A DNA stretch of 64,000 nt from NCBI GenBank assembly GCA_905214735.1, contig CAJMNI010000004.1, positions 1 to 64,000 of the forward strand. Reading direction: 5' to 3'. The stretch is from an uncultured bacterium. Its GTDB lineage: Bacteria; Bacteroidota; Bacteroidia; Bacteroidales; Muribaculaceae. Below, piece after piece: positions 42,701-50,591 of this stretch (positions are counted from its first letter, which is position 1; each line of letters begins with the position of its first letter). The notes below the pieces were generated by a model that was not told the origin of the DNA, did not search any database, and saw only the letters and a list, made by a program, of their open reading frames with translations. A program made the position numbers and the translations under genes.

Positions 42701-42990
42701 CTTCTGTCTTTGTTTTTCTCAAGCTGCGGCTCGAGGGCAGCGAGGCAGAGGTCGACAGCCTCCTCAAATGTATCGGCTGTTTTTGACGCGAAAAGATCGG
42801 CTGAGTTGGGAAGGATAAGCTTCACGGAGGCTTCCTTGTTCATGGCGGTTTCCGGCTTTACGACTTTGAGCGAAACTTCGGCGTCGGCAATAGCTTCGAA
42901 ACGGCGGCTTAATTTATCGATCTTTTTATTTATGAAGTTCACGAGACGTTCGGTTGCGTCGAAATGAATGGCTTTGATGTTTGCTTCCAT
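42697..42990 (-). CDS. raiA: Ribosome hibernation-promoting factor (HPF/RaiA family, short form)
   Basis: A 97-residue protein that binds the small subunit decoding region and inactivates ribosomes in slow growth. It shows the beta-alpha-beta-beta-beta-alpha pattern of the S30AE domain: NIKAIHFDATERLVNFINKK, EVSLKVVKPE, EASVKLILPNSADLFAS and FEEAVDLCLAALEPQLEKNK. There is no C-terminal dimerisation domain. The ATG at 42990 is chosen as the family start. The gene follows xerC by 251 bp and overlaps mltG by four bases; rpsU-xerC-raiA is a common Bacteroidales order. Confidence 0.93.
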   Translation of the reverse strand: MEANIKAIHFDATERLVNFINKKIDKLSRRFEAIADAEVSLKVVKPETAMNKEASVKLILPNSADLFASKTADTFEEAVDLCLAALEPQLEKNKDRR

Positions 42991-43131
42991 AATTAGGGAT
43001 TTTTTAGGGTTAGCGGAAAATGGGTGATGCTCCTGCAATTTCTTTAGCTAAACGGGCGCCGGAGGCTCTTAATCAGATAGGAGACCGGTTGCCGAATGAC
43101 ATAAATCGGGAGCTTTCCCTTTTCCTTTATA

Positions 43132-43139
43132 CAAAGATA
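43132..43139 (-). promoter_or_regulatory. Possible raiA promoter -7 element
   Basis: TATCTTTG on the - strand lies about 140 bp before the raiA ATG. The nearest TTTG upstream is at 24 bp spacing, longer than usual, so the promoter call is weak. The rest of 42991-43241 shows no gene. Confidence 0.4.
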
Positions 43140-43241
43140 AACAAAAAAATCGGAATTTTTGCCCAAAAAGAGGGGAAATAGCCAAAATTTTCAACAAAAA
43201 TCGTAAAACAGGCGTCAATCAGCGATATCGGGGAATGGAAG

Positions 43242-44204
43242 TCAGTCGGATGATGGGGTGTCGGAGGGGGGTGTGTCCGGCTGATTTCCCGGCAAGGCTG
43301 CTCTGGGATGGGCGGCGTAGCTTTTGCGGATCTCGCGGAAGGAGAGGTGGGTGTAGATCTGGGTGGTCTGGAGGGAGGTGTGTCCGAGCATTTCTCTGAC
43401 AGCGTCGAGGTCGCTGCCGTCGGAGAGCATCGAGGTCGCAAAACTGTGGCGGAGCGTATGCGGGCTTTTCTTGGAGGCGCTTGTGGATGCGAGCGCTTTT
43501 TTTATTATTTGGTAGAGGGAGTTCTTGGAGATTGCTCCGTGGGGCCCTGCCATGAGCGGGCGTGGCTCGGGAAGGTCGGGATATTTGTCATCGCGGATTT
43601 TCTGCCAGTCGGTTATTTCCCTGAGGAGCGCGGGAGGAACCGGCACGACGCGCTGCTTGTTGCGTTTCCCGGTGACTTTGATTTCAGCGGCGTATATGCT
43701 GATGTCGGCGTCGGTGATCAGAAGGAGTTCGGCCTGTCGGAGTCCGAGCGACCAGAGGATGCCGACGGCGAGGTGGGCTCTTTTTTCTTCAAATGTTTTC
43801 GCGGGGAACCCGAGGATTTCCTTCAGTTCAGATTCGCGGGCGAACTGGGGAAGGGGTTTAGGAGGCTTCGCGAGGGTCACGTCGGCGGCGGGGTTGCTGT
43901 CGGTCAGTCCCATGCGACAAGCCCATCGGTAAAAGGCGCGGAGACTCTGGGCTTTGCGTCGCAGGCTCACCGGTTTGACCCCGGTTTCCGCTTCGCGCCC
44001 GAGCCAGGCGCGGATGTCTGACAGGGTCACCGACCGAAAGTCGAATTCCCGAGACTCGCCGTTGCTGCCGTCGGCCACGAGCCATTCGGCAAACTGACGA
44101 AGGTCGCGGCCGTAAGCCTCGACGGTGAGTTTGCTTCGGTTGGCTTCGGCTCGCAGATAGTCGAGGAAGCGGGCAATGGGATCGTCTTTATCGGGCATGG
44201 GCAT
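43242..44204 (-). CDS. xerC: Tyrosine recombinase (XerC/XerD family)
   Basis: Predicted site-specific recombinase, probably acting at dif to resolve chromosome dimers. The 320-residue protein has an N-terminal SAM-like DNA-binding domain (residues ~8-95) and a catalytic domain. The catalytic residues are all present: Arg156 (GLRQAEL), Lys180 in the beta-hairpin (VTGKRNK), His249 and Arg252 (HTLRHSFAT), His275 (LGHTSLQTT) and nucleophile Tyr284 (QIYTH). A Pro-rich tail of about 20 residues follows. The conserved rpsU-xerC-raiA context and lack of other mobile-element genes favour a housekeeping Xer protein over an integrase. Confidence 0.92.
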   Translation of the reverse strand: MPMPDKDDPIARFLDYLRAEANRSKLTVEAYGRDLRQFAEWLVADGSNGESREFDFRSVTLSDIRAWLGREAETGVKPVSLRRKAQSLRAFYRWACRMGLTDSNPAADVTLAKPPKPLPQFARESELKEILGFPAKTFEEKRAHLAVGILWSLGLRQAELLLITDADISIYAAEIKVTGKRNKQRVVPVPPALLREITDWQKIRDDKYPDLPEPRPLMAGPHGAISKNSLYQIIKKALASTSASKKSPHTLRHSFATSMLSDGSDLDAVREMLGHTSLQTTQIYTHLSFREIRKSYAAHPRAALPGNQPDTPPSDTPSSD

Positions 44205-44251
44205 GTGTGATACCGTAGTTGCAGTTAGCCTGTGTGAGTATACGACAAAAC

Positions 44252-44283
44252 CGTATGAGCTTCCCGGAAAGGAGGCCCATACG
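44252..44283 (-). terminator. Possible terminator after rpsU
   Basis: Arms cgtatgagcttcc and ggaggcccatacg pair with one mismatch around a short loop. On the - strand the hairpin is followed by GTTTTGTCG. It lies between rpsU and xerC, so xerC expression may depend on read-through. Confidence 0.55.
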
Positions 44284-44314
44284 TTGAATATTTTGCGATA
44301 AGTAAAGAGGCTTT

Positions 44315-44506
44315 TTACTGCTCTGCCTGGCGGAGCTTCTGAACGTAGATTGCCTTTACCATCTTCTTGCGGTTGGTCACTGAAGGCTTTTCGAATGCCT
44401 GACGTGCGCGCAGTTCTTTGATGATGCCGGTTCTCTCAAATTTGCGTTTGAATTTCTTCAAGGCTTTCTCGATGTTCTCGCCTTCTTTTACTGGTACGAT
44501 GATCAT
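44315..44506 (-). CDS. rpsU: 30S ribosomal protein S21
   Basis: Small-subunit protein near the anti-Shine-Dalgarno region, 63 residues. It starts MIIVPVKEGENIEKALKKF, and the basic C-terminal helix (VTNRKKMVKAIYVQKLRQ) is typical of the Bacteroidetes S21. A full consensus promoter lies at 44611-44641, leaving a leader of about 100 nt. xerC and raiA follow. Confidence 0.96.
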   Translation of the reverse strand: MIIVPVKEGENIEKALKKFKRKFERTGIIKELRARQAFEKPSVTNRKKMVKAIYVQKLRQAEQ

Positions 44507-44610
44507 TTTTGGTGTATTGTTTTTTAGTTTCTATTCAGATTTTTCGCTCGGGAGGTCTCTTCGCAGGGCGATTATTCCTGACGTATGAGCGCTATACCCC
44601 TTGCAGCCTG

Positions 44611-44641
44611 CAAAATTATATAAAGTTGGGCGATTAGCAAA
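44611..44641 (-). promoter_or_regulatory. Predicted rpsU promoter
   Basis: On the - strand TTTG (44641-44638), 19 bp, TAATTTTG (44618-44611); a full match to the Bacteroidetes consensus. Confidence 0.75.
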
Positions 44642-44723
44642 ATTTTTTTTTGAATTTTGTCAAAAATTTTGCCGGGACGCTCCTTTAGCTCTCAAAAATT
44701 TGCAGACTTCACCCGGGCGAATG

Positions 44724-45299
44724 TCATGCGTCGGGATGACGTTCGGCATCGACTTCGATACGGTTTTCGAGATCCTCCTCTTCGGGAGTCTCGGTGAACC
44801 ATTTGCTATACATGAGATAGTTTTTGGCTATCTTCACGTTCATCTCCTTGGCTTTTTCGGGCTCGACCATCTTGATGAATTTGGCGGGGGCACCGGCCCA
44901 CATCTCGTGAGCTCCGATCTTTGTGCGGCTGAGCACCACCGAACCGGCTGCCACGAGAGCGCCTTCGCCGACTTCGGCGTCGTCCATCACGATGGCGCCC
45001 ATGCCGATGAGGGCATAGTCGTGGATCTTGGCGCCGTGGATCACTACATTATGGCCGATCGAGACGTCGTTGCCGATTTCGATGGTCGATTTCTGATAAA
45101 GTGTGTGGAGCACCGAGCCGTCCTGGATGTTTACACGGTCGCCGATGGTGATTGTGTTCACGTCTCCGCGAAGCACTGTGCCGAACCATACGCTGCAATC
45201 GTCGCCCATTGTGACGTCGCCGATAATCGCGGCGTTATCGGCGATGAAGCAGTCGCGGCCCATTTTCGGAGTGAATCCTCTTACTTTCTTGATAAGCAT
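44724..45299 (-). CDS. Gamma-carbonic-anhydrase-like hexapeptide-repeat protein
   Basis: A 191-residue left-handed beta-helix protein. Hexapeptide repeats run from about residue 20 (IIGDVTMGDDCSVWFGTVLRG) to 150. The family's zinc-binding histidines are visible in VLHTLYQ and in SIGHNVVIHGAKI. The end is a C-terminal helix with an acidic tail. Proteins of this group (YrdA/PaaY-like) are often called gamma-CA family acetyltransferase-like proteins; carbonic anhydrase activity is not certain. It starts 88 bp after the aminopeptidase gene on the same strand. Confidence 0.9.
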   Translation of the reverse strand: MLIKKVRGFTPKMGRDCFIADNAAIIGDVTMGDDCSVWFGTVLRGDVNTITIGDRVNIQDGSVLHTLYQKSTIEIGNDVSIGHNVVIHGAKIHDYALIGMGAIVMDDAEVGEGALVAAGSVVLSRTKIGAHEMWAGAPAKFIKMVEPEKAKEMNVKIAKNYLMYSKWFTETPEEEDLENRIEVDAERHPDA

Positions 45300-45387
45300 T
45301 TCGTTAGATTAGATTTTTATTGACTTGTTTGAGGCAAAATTTATGCAACCTCGCCGGCAATGATGTCGCCGACGGGGCTGCGTGAGG

Positions 45388-47184
45388 TTATTTTTCTCGG
45401 AGGGGTTTTGTCTTTTCGGCCATCCATGCCGCCTCTTCGGGGGAGAGGAGGGGGGTGAGGCGTTCGCGCACTCTCTTGTGATAGTCATCGACCCATCTGA
45501 TTTCCTCTTCGGTCATGATGTCGAGCTCGAAGAGGGAACGGTCGAAGGGGAAGAGTGTTGCCGGCACGAAGTGGAGGAAGCGGCCGAACTCCGTTGTCTC
45601 GTATGGCTCGGTGACTATGAGGTTCTCGCAGCGGATTCCATATTTCCCTTCGAGGTAAAGGCCGGGTTCGTTGCTCGTGATCATGCCGGTCATGAGCGGA
45701 GTGGGGTTCTGGTTGAGGCGGATGCTCTGCGGACCCTCATGGCAGTTGATGAAGAACCCGACGCCGTGGCCTGTGCCGTGATAATAAGCTTTCCCCTCTT
45801 TCCAGAGGAACTGGCGTGCGAGAACGTCGAGCTGGTGGCCGGTGGTTCCTTCGGGGAATACGGCGCTTCCGAGGGCGATATGTCCTTTCATCACGAGGGT
45901 GAAGTCGTGGATCTCCTCTTTGGTGGGAGTGCCGAGAGCGATTGTGCGGGTGATGTCGGTGGTGCCGTAGATGTATTGGCCGCCCGAGTCTATGAGAAGG
46001 AGTCCGTCGCCTTTGATGGGGACGTCGGTTTCGGGCGTGGCTTCATAATGCACGATTGCTCCGTGGGCGTTCCAGCCGACGATTGCCGCGAAACTTTCGT
46101 CAACACATGCCGGATCGGCGAGACGCAGTCTGCGCAGCTCCTCGCCAAGGCCTACTTCTGTGAGTTTCCCTTTCGGATATTCCTTTTCGATCATCATGAA
46201 GAAGCGGGTGAGGGCCACTCCGTCTTTCTCCATGGCTATGTCGAGGTTGGCGATCATGGTGCTGTTTTTCACGCTCTTGAGCTTGGCGAGCTCTTCGCCG
46301 CCAAAAACGGGGGTGCAGCCGATGTGGTCGTAGATTCCACGGGCTGTCTTGTTGGGGTCGATCAGCAGGCGCGTCTCTTTGGGAAGCTGTGCGACAAAAC
46401 CGGTGACGTCATCGTAGCCCCGGGTTTCGAAGTTGTATTTGCGGAGATGTTCCTCAACTTCGGGCGTGAGTTTTTCGGCGTCGACAAAGAGCACGCGGCG
46501 TTTGTCGTCGAGATATAGATAGGAGACGAACATCGGGGAGAAGCAGATGTCGTTGGCCGTGCGCAGGTTTGTGGCCCATGCAATGTCGTCGAGTGCGGAG
46601 AGGAGCACGGCGTTGGCAAGTTCCTCCTTCACCTTCTCCATTATGCGTGAGCATTTGCTGCCGACGCTCTCACCGACGATATTTTCATCGTGGATGAAGA
46701 GCTTGTTGACGGGTCGGCCGGGTCGGTCGGGGTAGATGTAATCGAACTGGGCGAAGTCTGTGACGAGTTTCACTCCGTTGTCGTTGAGCTCCTGCTCGAG
46801 GCGCTGGGCGTAGCTTACGGAGAATGTCATGCCGTCGATGCCGACGGTCTGTCCTGCTTTGGTGTGCTCGGTGATCCAGTCGATGAGGTCTACGGCTTCA
46901 GGGCCGTCTTCTTTCATCATTTCGAAACCGGTGTCGCGCAGCTGGTTGGCGGCCTGGATGAAATAGCGGGAGTCGGTCCAGCAGAGGGCCACGTCGGGGA
47001 GCACTACTGCCGTGCCGTTGGTGCCGTTGCCCGACCAGAAGCCGGTGAGCCATTCGCGGCCTCGCCAATGGAGGGGCGGCAGCTCGCTCTGATGAGGATC
47101 GGTGCCGGATATTATGCAGGCGTCGATTCCTTTCTCGGCCATTACTTTGCGCAGGCTGGTGAGATATTCGAAGTTTTTCTTCAT
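45388..47184 (-). CDS. Xaa-Pro aminopeptidase (M24, aminopeptidase P family)
   Basis: Cytoplasmic metallopeptidase predicted to release N-terminal residues from Xaa-Pro peptides. The 598-residue length is that of the long, eukaryote-like three-domain form common in Bacteroidetes. Two creatinase-like N-terminal domains precede the pita-bread catalytic domain. Its metal ligands are visible: Asp in LLIDSGGQY, Asp in TTDITRTI, His in GHGVGFF, Glu in SNEPGLYL and Glu in RCENLIV. The promoter at 47247-47278 gives a leader of about 55 nt. The gamma-CA-like gene is downstream. Confidence 0.95.
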   Translation of the reverse strand: MKKNFEYLTSLRKVMAEKGIDACIISGTDPHQSELPPLHWRGREWLTGFWSGNGTNGTAVVLPDVALCWTDSRYFIQAANQLRDTGFEMMKEDGPEAVDLIDWITEHTKAGQTVGIDGMTFSVSYAQRLEQELNDNGVKLVTDFAQFDYIYPDRPGRPVNKLFIHDENIVGESVGSKCSRIMEKVKEELANAVLLSALDDIAWATNLRTANDICFSPMFVSYLYLDDKRRVLFVDAEKLTPEVEEHLRKYNFETRGYDDVTGFVAQLPKETRLLIDPNKTARGIYDHIGCTPVFGGEELAKLKSVKNSTMIANLDIAMEKDGVALTRFFMMIEKEYPKGKLTEVGLGEELRRLRLADPACVDESFAAIVGWNAHGAIVHYEATPETDVPIKGDGLLLIDSGGQYIYGTTDITRTIALGTPTKEEIHDFTLVMKGHIALGSAVFPEGTTGHQLDVLARQFLWKEGKAYYHGTGHGVGFFINCHEGPQSIRLNQNPTPLMTGMITSNEPGLYLEGKYGIRCENLIVTEPYETTEFGRFLHFVPATLFPFDRSLFELDIMTEEEIRWVDDYHKRVRERLTPLLSPEEAAWMAEKTKPLREK

Positions 47185-47246
47185 CTGTATGTGGATTTAT
47201 TTTATTCTGTAGTTGGGTTTATGGCGGCTTCCCGCCAATTCAACAG

Positions 47247-47278
47247 CAAATATAACCTTAATTATTTAAATGTGCAAA
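47247..47278 (-). promoter_or_regulatory. Predicted aminopeptidase promoter
   Basis: On the - strand TTTG (47278-47275), 20 bp, TATATTTG (47254-47247), a full consensus match. Confidence 0.7.
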
Positions 47279-47348
47279 AGAAACCATCTGCCGTCATTAA
47301 CGTACGCACCGCAATGTCTGAAATTTTGGGAAGAATAGATTATGCGAC

Positions 47349-47379
47349 TTGAATTATTGGAAATAAATAATTAAATTTG
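47349..47379 (+). promoter_or_regulatory. Predicted promoter of the ATPase gene
   Basis: TTG at 47349-47351, 20 bp, TAAATTTG at 47372-47379. The start would be near 47386, about 50 nt before the chosen ATG. Confidence 0.6.
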
Positions 47380-47436
47380 CATAACGAATAATATATCGCC
47401 ATGCGCGGCAATTTATAACTTTATATTGTGGCCGGT

Positions 47437-48603
47437 ATGCGAGATGCAAAACTGATAAATGATTTCTATATGGCTATGCTGAACAATCCTTTTGTTGTGG
47501 CGGGAGCTATTCCCGACGAATATTTCTGTGATAGAAAAATGGAGACGGAAAGACTTGTCAAGTCACTGGTGAATGGAAATAATGTTGTGCTTATATCGCC
47601 GCGAAGAATGGGCAAGACGGGTCTGATCCGCCACGTGTTTGCTCAACAGGAGATTCGGAATAATTTTTACACCATATTCGTCGACATACTTCAGACCACG
47701 AGTCTGAAGGAGTTCGTGCAACTCCTCGGGATGGAGATTTTTTCGGCGCTGAAAAGTTCGGGGAGCAAGTTGCTGATGAAATTCATGCAGACACTCAAGT
47801 CGGTTGGAGGAAGCTTCGGTATCGATGCCATAACTGGAAGTCCTACTTTCAATCTTCAAATCGGAGAAGTGAAAAATCCTGAATTTACGCTCGATGAGAT
47901 TTTTGAATTTCTGGAAAAAGCTGACAGAAATTGCATCGTGGCGATTGATGAATTTCAGCAGATCGGGAAGTATAAGGAGGCGAATGTAGAAGCTTTGCTG
48001 AGGAGTTATATCCAGAAATCGGCTAAGGGGAATTTTATCTTTGCCGGCAGCGAACGGCGCATGATGCAGGAAATGTTTCTCAGTAATTCGCGCCCCTTCT
48101 ACAATAGCGCTGACATGATGTCGCTGCAACCGATTCCATCGGAAGTCTATGTCGAATTTGCGGTCGAGAATTTTCGCCGTTTCGGGAAATCGGTGGGCAG
48201 AGAGGCAGTCGACGATGTCTATGAGCAATTTGACGGCGTGACATATTTTTTGCAGCGGGCGATGAACGAAGCGTTTGCCAACACACCCGATGGCGGGGTG
48301 TGTGACGGTCAGACCGTGTCGGCCGCTGTGGATTATATCATGGAAACCGGCGATATGCTTTACCGTGAAATTCTTTCCTCCATACCGATTAATCAGAAAG
48401 AGGTGCTGATTGCTATCGCCAAAGAAGGGAAGGCGCGCAGGGTGATGTCGGGTGAGTTCTTGAAAAGATGGCATCTCCCTACGGCCAGTTCGGTGCAGAA
48501 TTCCATCCGCCGTCTGATTGACCGCAATCTTATTGTCGAGACAGGCGGCGTTTACTCTGTCGATGACAAATTGCTCGGTTTGTGGCTGCGACGCCAATAT
48601 TAG
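47437..48603 (+). CDS. AAA/archaeal-type P-loop ATPase with C-terminal winged helix
   Basis: A 388-residue ATPase resembling the ATPase_2 (archaeal/STAND-like) group common in Bacteroidales. It has Walker A PRRMGKT (Lys60), Walker B CIVAIDEFQQI, and a sensor-like FIFAGSERRMM. The C-terminal ~85 residues look like a winged helix (KRWHLPTASSVQNSIRRLI, then a beta hairpin GVYSVDDK). The ATG at 47437 is used; a GTG at 47428 and an ATG at 47470 (MAMLNNPF) are alternatives. The gene is AT-richer than its neighbours and stands alone, with its own promoter and no partner gene, which suggests recent gain. The biological role of these ATPases is unknown. Confidence 0.85.
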   Translation: MRDAKLINDFYMAMLNNPFVVAGAIPDEYFCDRKMETERLVKSLVNGNNVVLISPRRMGKTGLIRHVFAQQEIRNNFYTIFVDILQTTSLKEFVQLLGMEIFSALKSSGSKLLMKFMQTLKSVGGSFGIDAITGSPTFNLQIGEVKNPEFTLDEIFEFLEKADRNCIVAIDEFQQIGKYKEANVEALLRSYIQKSAKGNFIFAGSERRMMQEMFLSNSRPFYNSADMMSLQPIPSEVYVEFAVENFRRFGKSVGREAVDDVYEQFDGVTYFLQRAMNEAFANTPDGGVCDGQTVSAAVDYIMETGDMLYREILSSIPINQKEVLIAIAKEGKARRVMSGEFLKRWHLPTASSVQNSIRRLIDRNLIVETGGVYSVDDKLLGLWLRRQY

Positions 48604-48695
48604 ATATGACGCCGCCGGTATAAAACGTGTAATGATTTGGTTGTTTTGGTGTAAAATTGGTGTTTTTGAGCGATTGGACGCCGTTTTGCTGAAAA

Positions 48696-48729
48696 TTTGC
48701 GTGCGAATCAAAATATTTGACTAATTTTG
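48696..48729 (+). promoter_or_regulatory. Possible promoter of an intergenic RNA
   Basis: TTTG at 48696-48699 and TAATTTTG at 48722-48729. The 22-bp spacing is slightly longer than the 19-21 bp consensus. No gene start follows within 370 bp. Confidence 0.5.
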
Positions 48730-48735
48730 TTCCCG

Positions 48736-48911
48736 TTTTAGCCCGGATAATTGCCGGCGCTAAGATGGCAAGTCAAAATCTTTTAGTAATAGTGATATAA
48801 AATTGTAAGTTAGTGGTTGAGTTAGACCCCCGCGGGCTTGTGAAAGCGTGCGACTCTAAAAAATCACAAGACGGCGGGCATTTGTGAAAATGTTTGCCGT
48901 TATGATTTTTA
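48736..48911 (+). ncRNA. Candidate small non-coding RNA
   Basis: A transcript from the promoter above would start at about 48736, exactly where a hairpin begins: TTTTAGCCCGG pairs with CCGGcGCTAAGA across 48736-48765, with one bulge. It would end at the strong hairpin at 48859-48910 with its T run, giving about 176 nt. A further pair CTTGTGA (48837-48843) / TCACAAG (48864-48870) competes with the base of that terminator. No long coding frame is inside. It does not match an RNA family I can name; it could instead be a long leader or be unexpressed. Confidence 0.4.
48859..48910. terminator. Long bidirectional terminator hairpin
   Basis: An inner stem acggcgggcattt / aaatgtttgccgt (G-T pairs in the middle, GTGA loop, 48871-48900) is extended by aaaaatca / tgattttt (48859-48866, 48903-48910). 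It would end transcription in either direction, from the ATPase gene, from the candidate RNA, or from the opposite strand. Confidence 0.8.
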
Positions 48912-48962
48912 TACCCTCCTGTCTTCTATATTGCTTCGCTCATTGGTTCATGCACGATTATT

Positions 48963-48994
48963 CGTGCTCATGCGTGCTCATGCGTGCTCATGCG
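48963..48994. repeat. Decamer tandem repeat (cgtgctcatg, three copies)
   Basis: Three adjacent copies of cgtgctcatg precede the GlmU-like gene by about 115 bp. The unit is too short, without spacers, to be a CRISPR. It may be slippage or a multi-copy protein-binding site. Confidence 0.75.
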
Positions 48995-49108
48995 CGGTGA
49001 AAATTTGCAAAAAAGATTGAAAAAGATTAAATTTGCTCTTCGAAATAAAACGGAGCATTTTGGCCCGGCGAAAATGCGGCTTTAATGCTTTATAAATGGA
49101 ATCACGCT

Positions 49109-50308
49109 ATGAAAGTAGTGCTTTTTGACACTCCCGATATTCATGAGAACCTGTTGCCGCTGTCTTACACCCGGCCCGTTGCCGAATTCCGCATCGGCAT
49201 AGTCACGATCCGCGAGAAATGGGAACATTATCTCGGGGTCGGATGCTCATGGCTGACGATAGATTATCTCAGCGAGAAATTTCCGTGTGGCGTAGAAGGT
49301 GATGAGGAGGCTCTCTTCATCGCCGGCAACAAATTGCCGGAGCCGGCATCTGCATTTGAAGTCAAATCGCTGCGCAAAGGCGATGGGCTTCGCGACAGCG
49401 AGGGATTATGGGCATATTGCGGCAGCCTGAGCGACTTCCTGGATCTTCCCGACGGCTTCGGCCGCGAGAGCGGCAATGCCACCGACAGGATACGCTATGT
49501 GTTCGACATATTCGCGCATAACTACACCGAAATCGAGAAAGACTTCTCCTGGATCACGCGCTACCGCAAGAGCATGGCGCCTTCTCCGACCACCTGTGTA
49601 ATCGGCGATCCGAGGCTCGACAACGGTCTGCCGTCGCTCTTCATAGAGGAGGGGGCGGTGGTCGAAGCCGCCACTCTCAATGTTAAGGATGGACCGATCT
49701 ATATCGGGCGCGATGTCCACGTGATGGAAGGGGCGACTCTCCGCGGACCTCTGGCCGTATGCCAGGATTCGAAGATAAGGATGGGTGCGAAAATCTACGG
49801 AGGCACCACCTTTGGCCCCTTCTGCAAGGTGGGAGGCGAAGTCGACAACACTGTAATTTTCGGTTACAGCAACAAGGCTCACGACGGCTACCTGGGTAAC
49901 GCAGTGCTCGGCGAATGGTGCAACATCGGAGCCGGCACCAACTCCTCCAATCTGAAGAACGACTATTCCAAGATCCGGATCTGGAACTACGCCGCCCGGC
50001 GGTTCATGCGGACCGACCTGCAGTTCTGCGGTCTGATAATGGGAGATCATTCCAAAGCAGGCATCAACTGCATGTTCAACACAGCCACAGTCGTCGGCGT
50101 CGGCGTTAACTTCCATGGAGCCGGATTCCCGCGCACCTTCATACCGAGTTTTTCGAACGGTAGCCCGGAATCCGGTTTCAGCGACGTTGCCATACCGGTG
50201 TTCATGCAGATAGCGTCGCGGGTGATGGGGCGCCGCGGGCTCGAACTGACCGATGTCGACCGGCGGATCTTCGAAAAGATCTACGAATCGGCCTCGCGGT
50301 TCAAGTGA
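49109..50308 (+). CDS. GlmU-like putative sugar nucleotidyltransferase with left-handed beta-helix
   Basis: A 399-residue protein of the Bacteroidetes 'GlmU family'. The N-terminal domain (to ~190) begins VVLFDTPDIHENLLPLSYTRP and lacks the classic GlmU loop LAAGxGTRM. A hexapeptide beta-helix follows (IYIGRDVHVMEGATLRGPL; GAKIYGGTTFGPFCKVGGEV; GEWCNIGAGTNSSNLKND), a pattern shared with UDP-GlcNAc pyrophosphorylase/acetyltransferases. The ATG at 49109 is preferred over one at 49085 because the family starts at this residue. It is cytoplasmic and possibly supplies activated sugars for the envelope. The exact nucleotide sugar is not determinable. It ends 283 bp before rpsL. Confidence 0.87.
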   Translation: MKVVLFDTPDIHENLLPLSYTRPVAEFRIGIVTIREKWEHYLGVGCSWLTIDYLSEKFPCGVEGDEEALFIAGNKLPEPASAFEVKSLRKGDGLRDSEGLWAYCGSLSDFLDLPDGFGRESGNATDRIRYVFDIFAHNYTEIEKDFSWITRYRKSMAPSPTTCVIGDPRLDNGLPSLFIEEGAVVEAATLNVKDGPIYIGRDVHVMEGATLRGPLAVCQDSKIRMGAKIYGGTTFGPFCKVGGEVDNTVIFGYSNKAHDGYLGNAVLGEWCNIGAGTNSSNLKNDYSKIRIWNYAARRFMRTDLQFCGLIMGDHSKAGINCMFNTATVVGVGVNFHGAGFPRTFIPSFSNGSPESGFSDVAIPVFMQIASRVMGRRGLELTDVDRRIFEKIYESASRFK

Positions 50309-50403
50309 TCCGGATCCGGAGATTGTCCGGAGCCGGAACGTCGCCGGGACCGGAGACGGCGGGAAGAAGATCAAAAGATAACAAATCATAACAAAGATAA
50401 AAT

Positions 50404-50435
50404 AATTGGCCGATTGCTTGCGTAATCGGCTAATT
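50404..50435. repeat. Inverted repeat overlapping the str operon -33 element
   Basis: Arms aattggccgatt (50404-50415) and aatcggctaatt (50424-50435) pair at 11 of 12 positions around an 8-bp spacer. The spacer contains most of the predicted -33 element (CTTG, 50417-50420). It is placed like an operator or activator site. Confidence 0.6.
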
Positions 50436-50448
50436 TTCATTATCTTTG
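50417..50448 (+). promoter_or_regulatory. Predicted str (rpsL) operon promoter
   Basis: CTTG at 50417-50420, 20 bp, TATCTTTG at 50441-50448. Transcription from about 50455 gives a leader of about 135 nt before rpsL. The -33 element lies in the spacer of an inverted repeat. Confidence 0.75.
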
Positions 50449-50591
50449 CACCGATTTAGAGGCTAAACGCCCCTGCAAGTTCGCCTAAACAGTTGGTGCT
50501 CAATTGTTTGGTGCGAAATGTGGCATGGTGTGAAATAGCCTTGAAAAGAGGAAAAAGAGAACATCAAATAAATTTAAAACTTAACAAAAGA

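Larger units (their letters stand above)
48604..49108. other. Large intergenic region with candidate RNA gene and short repeats
   Basis: This 505-bp AT-rich gap between the ATPase and GlmU-like genes contains a promoter-like site (48696-48729), a possible RNA (48736-48911), a bidirectional hairpin (48859-48910), a decamer tandem repeat (48963-48994) and a short second repeat (aaaagattga twice, 49011-49030). No convincing protein-coding frame is seen. Confidence 0.7.

Noticed and set aside
43242..44204. xerC as part of an integrative element
   Set aside because: The context rpsU-xerC-raiA is the conserved housekeeping one. No attachment-site repeats or mobility genes were seen nearby.
48963..48994. 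Possible CRISPR array
   Set aside because: The repeats are 10 bp, adjacent and without unique spacers, and no cas genes are present.
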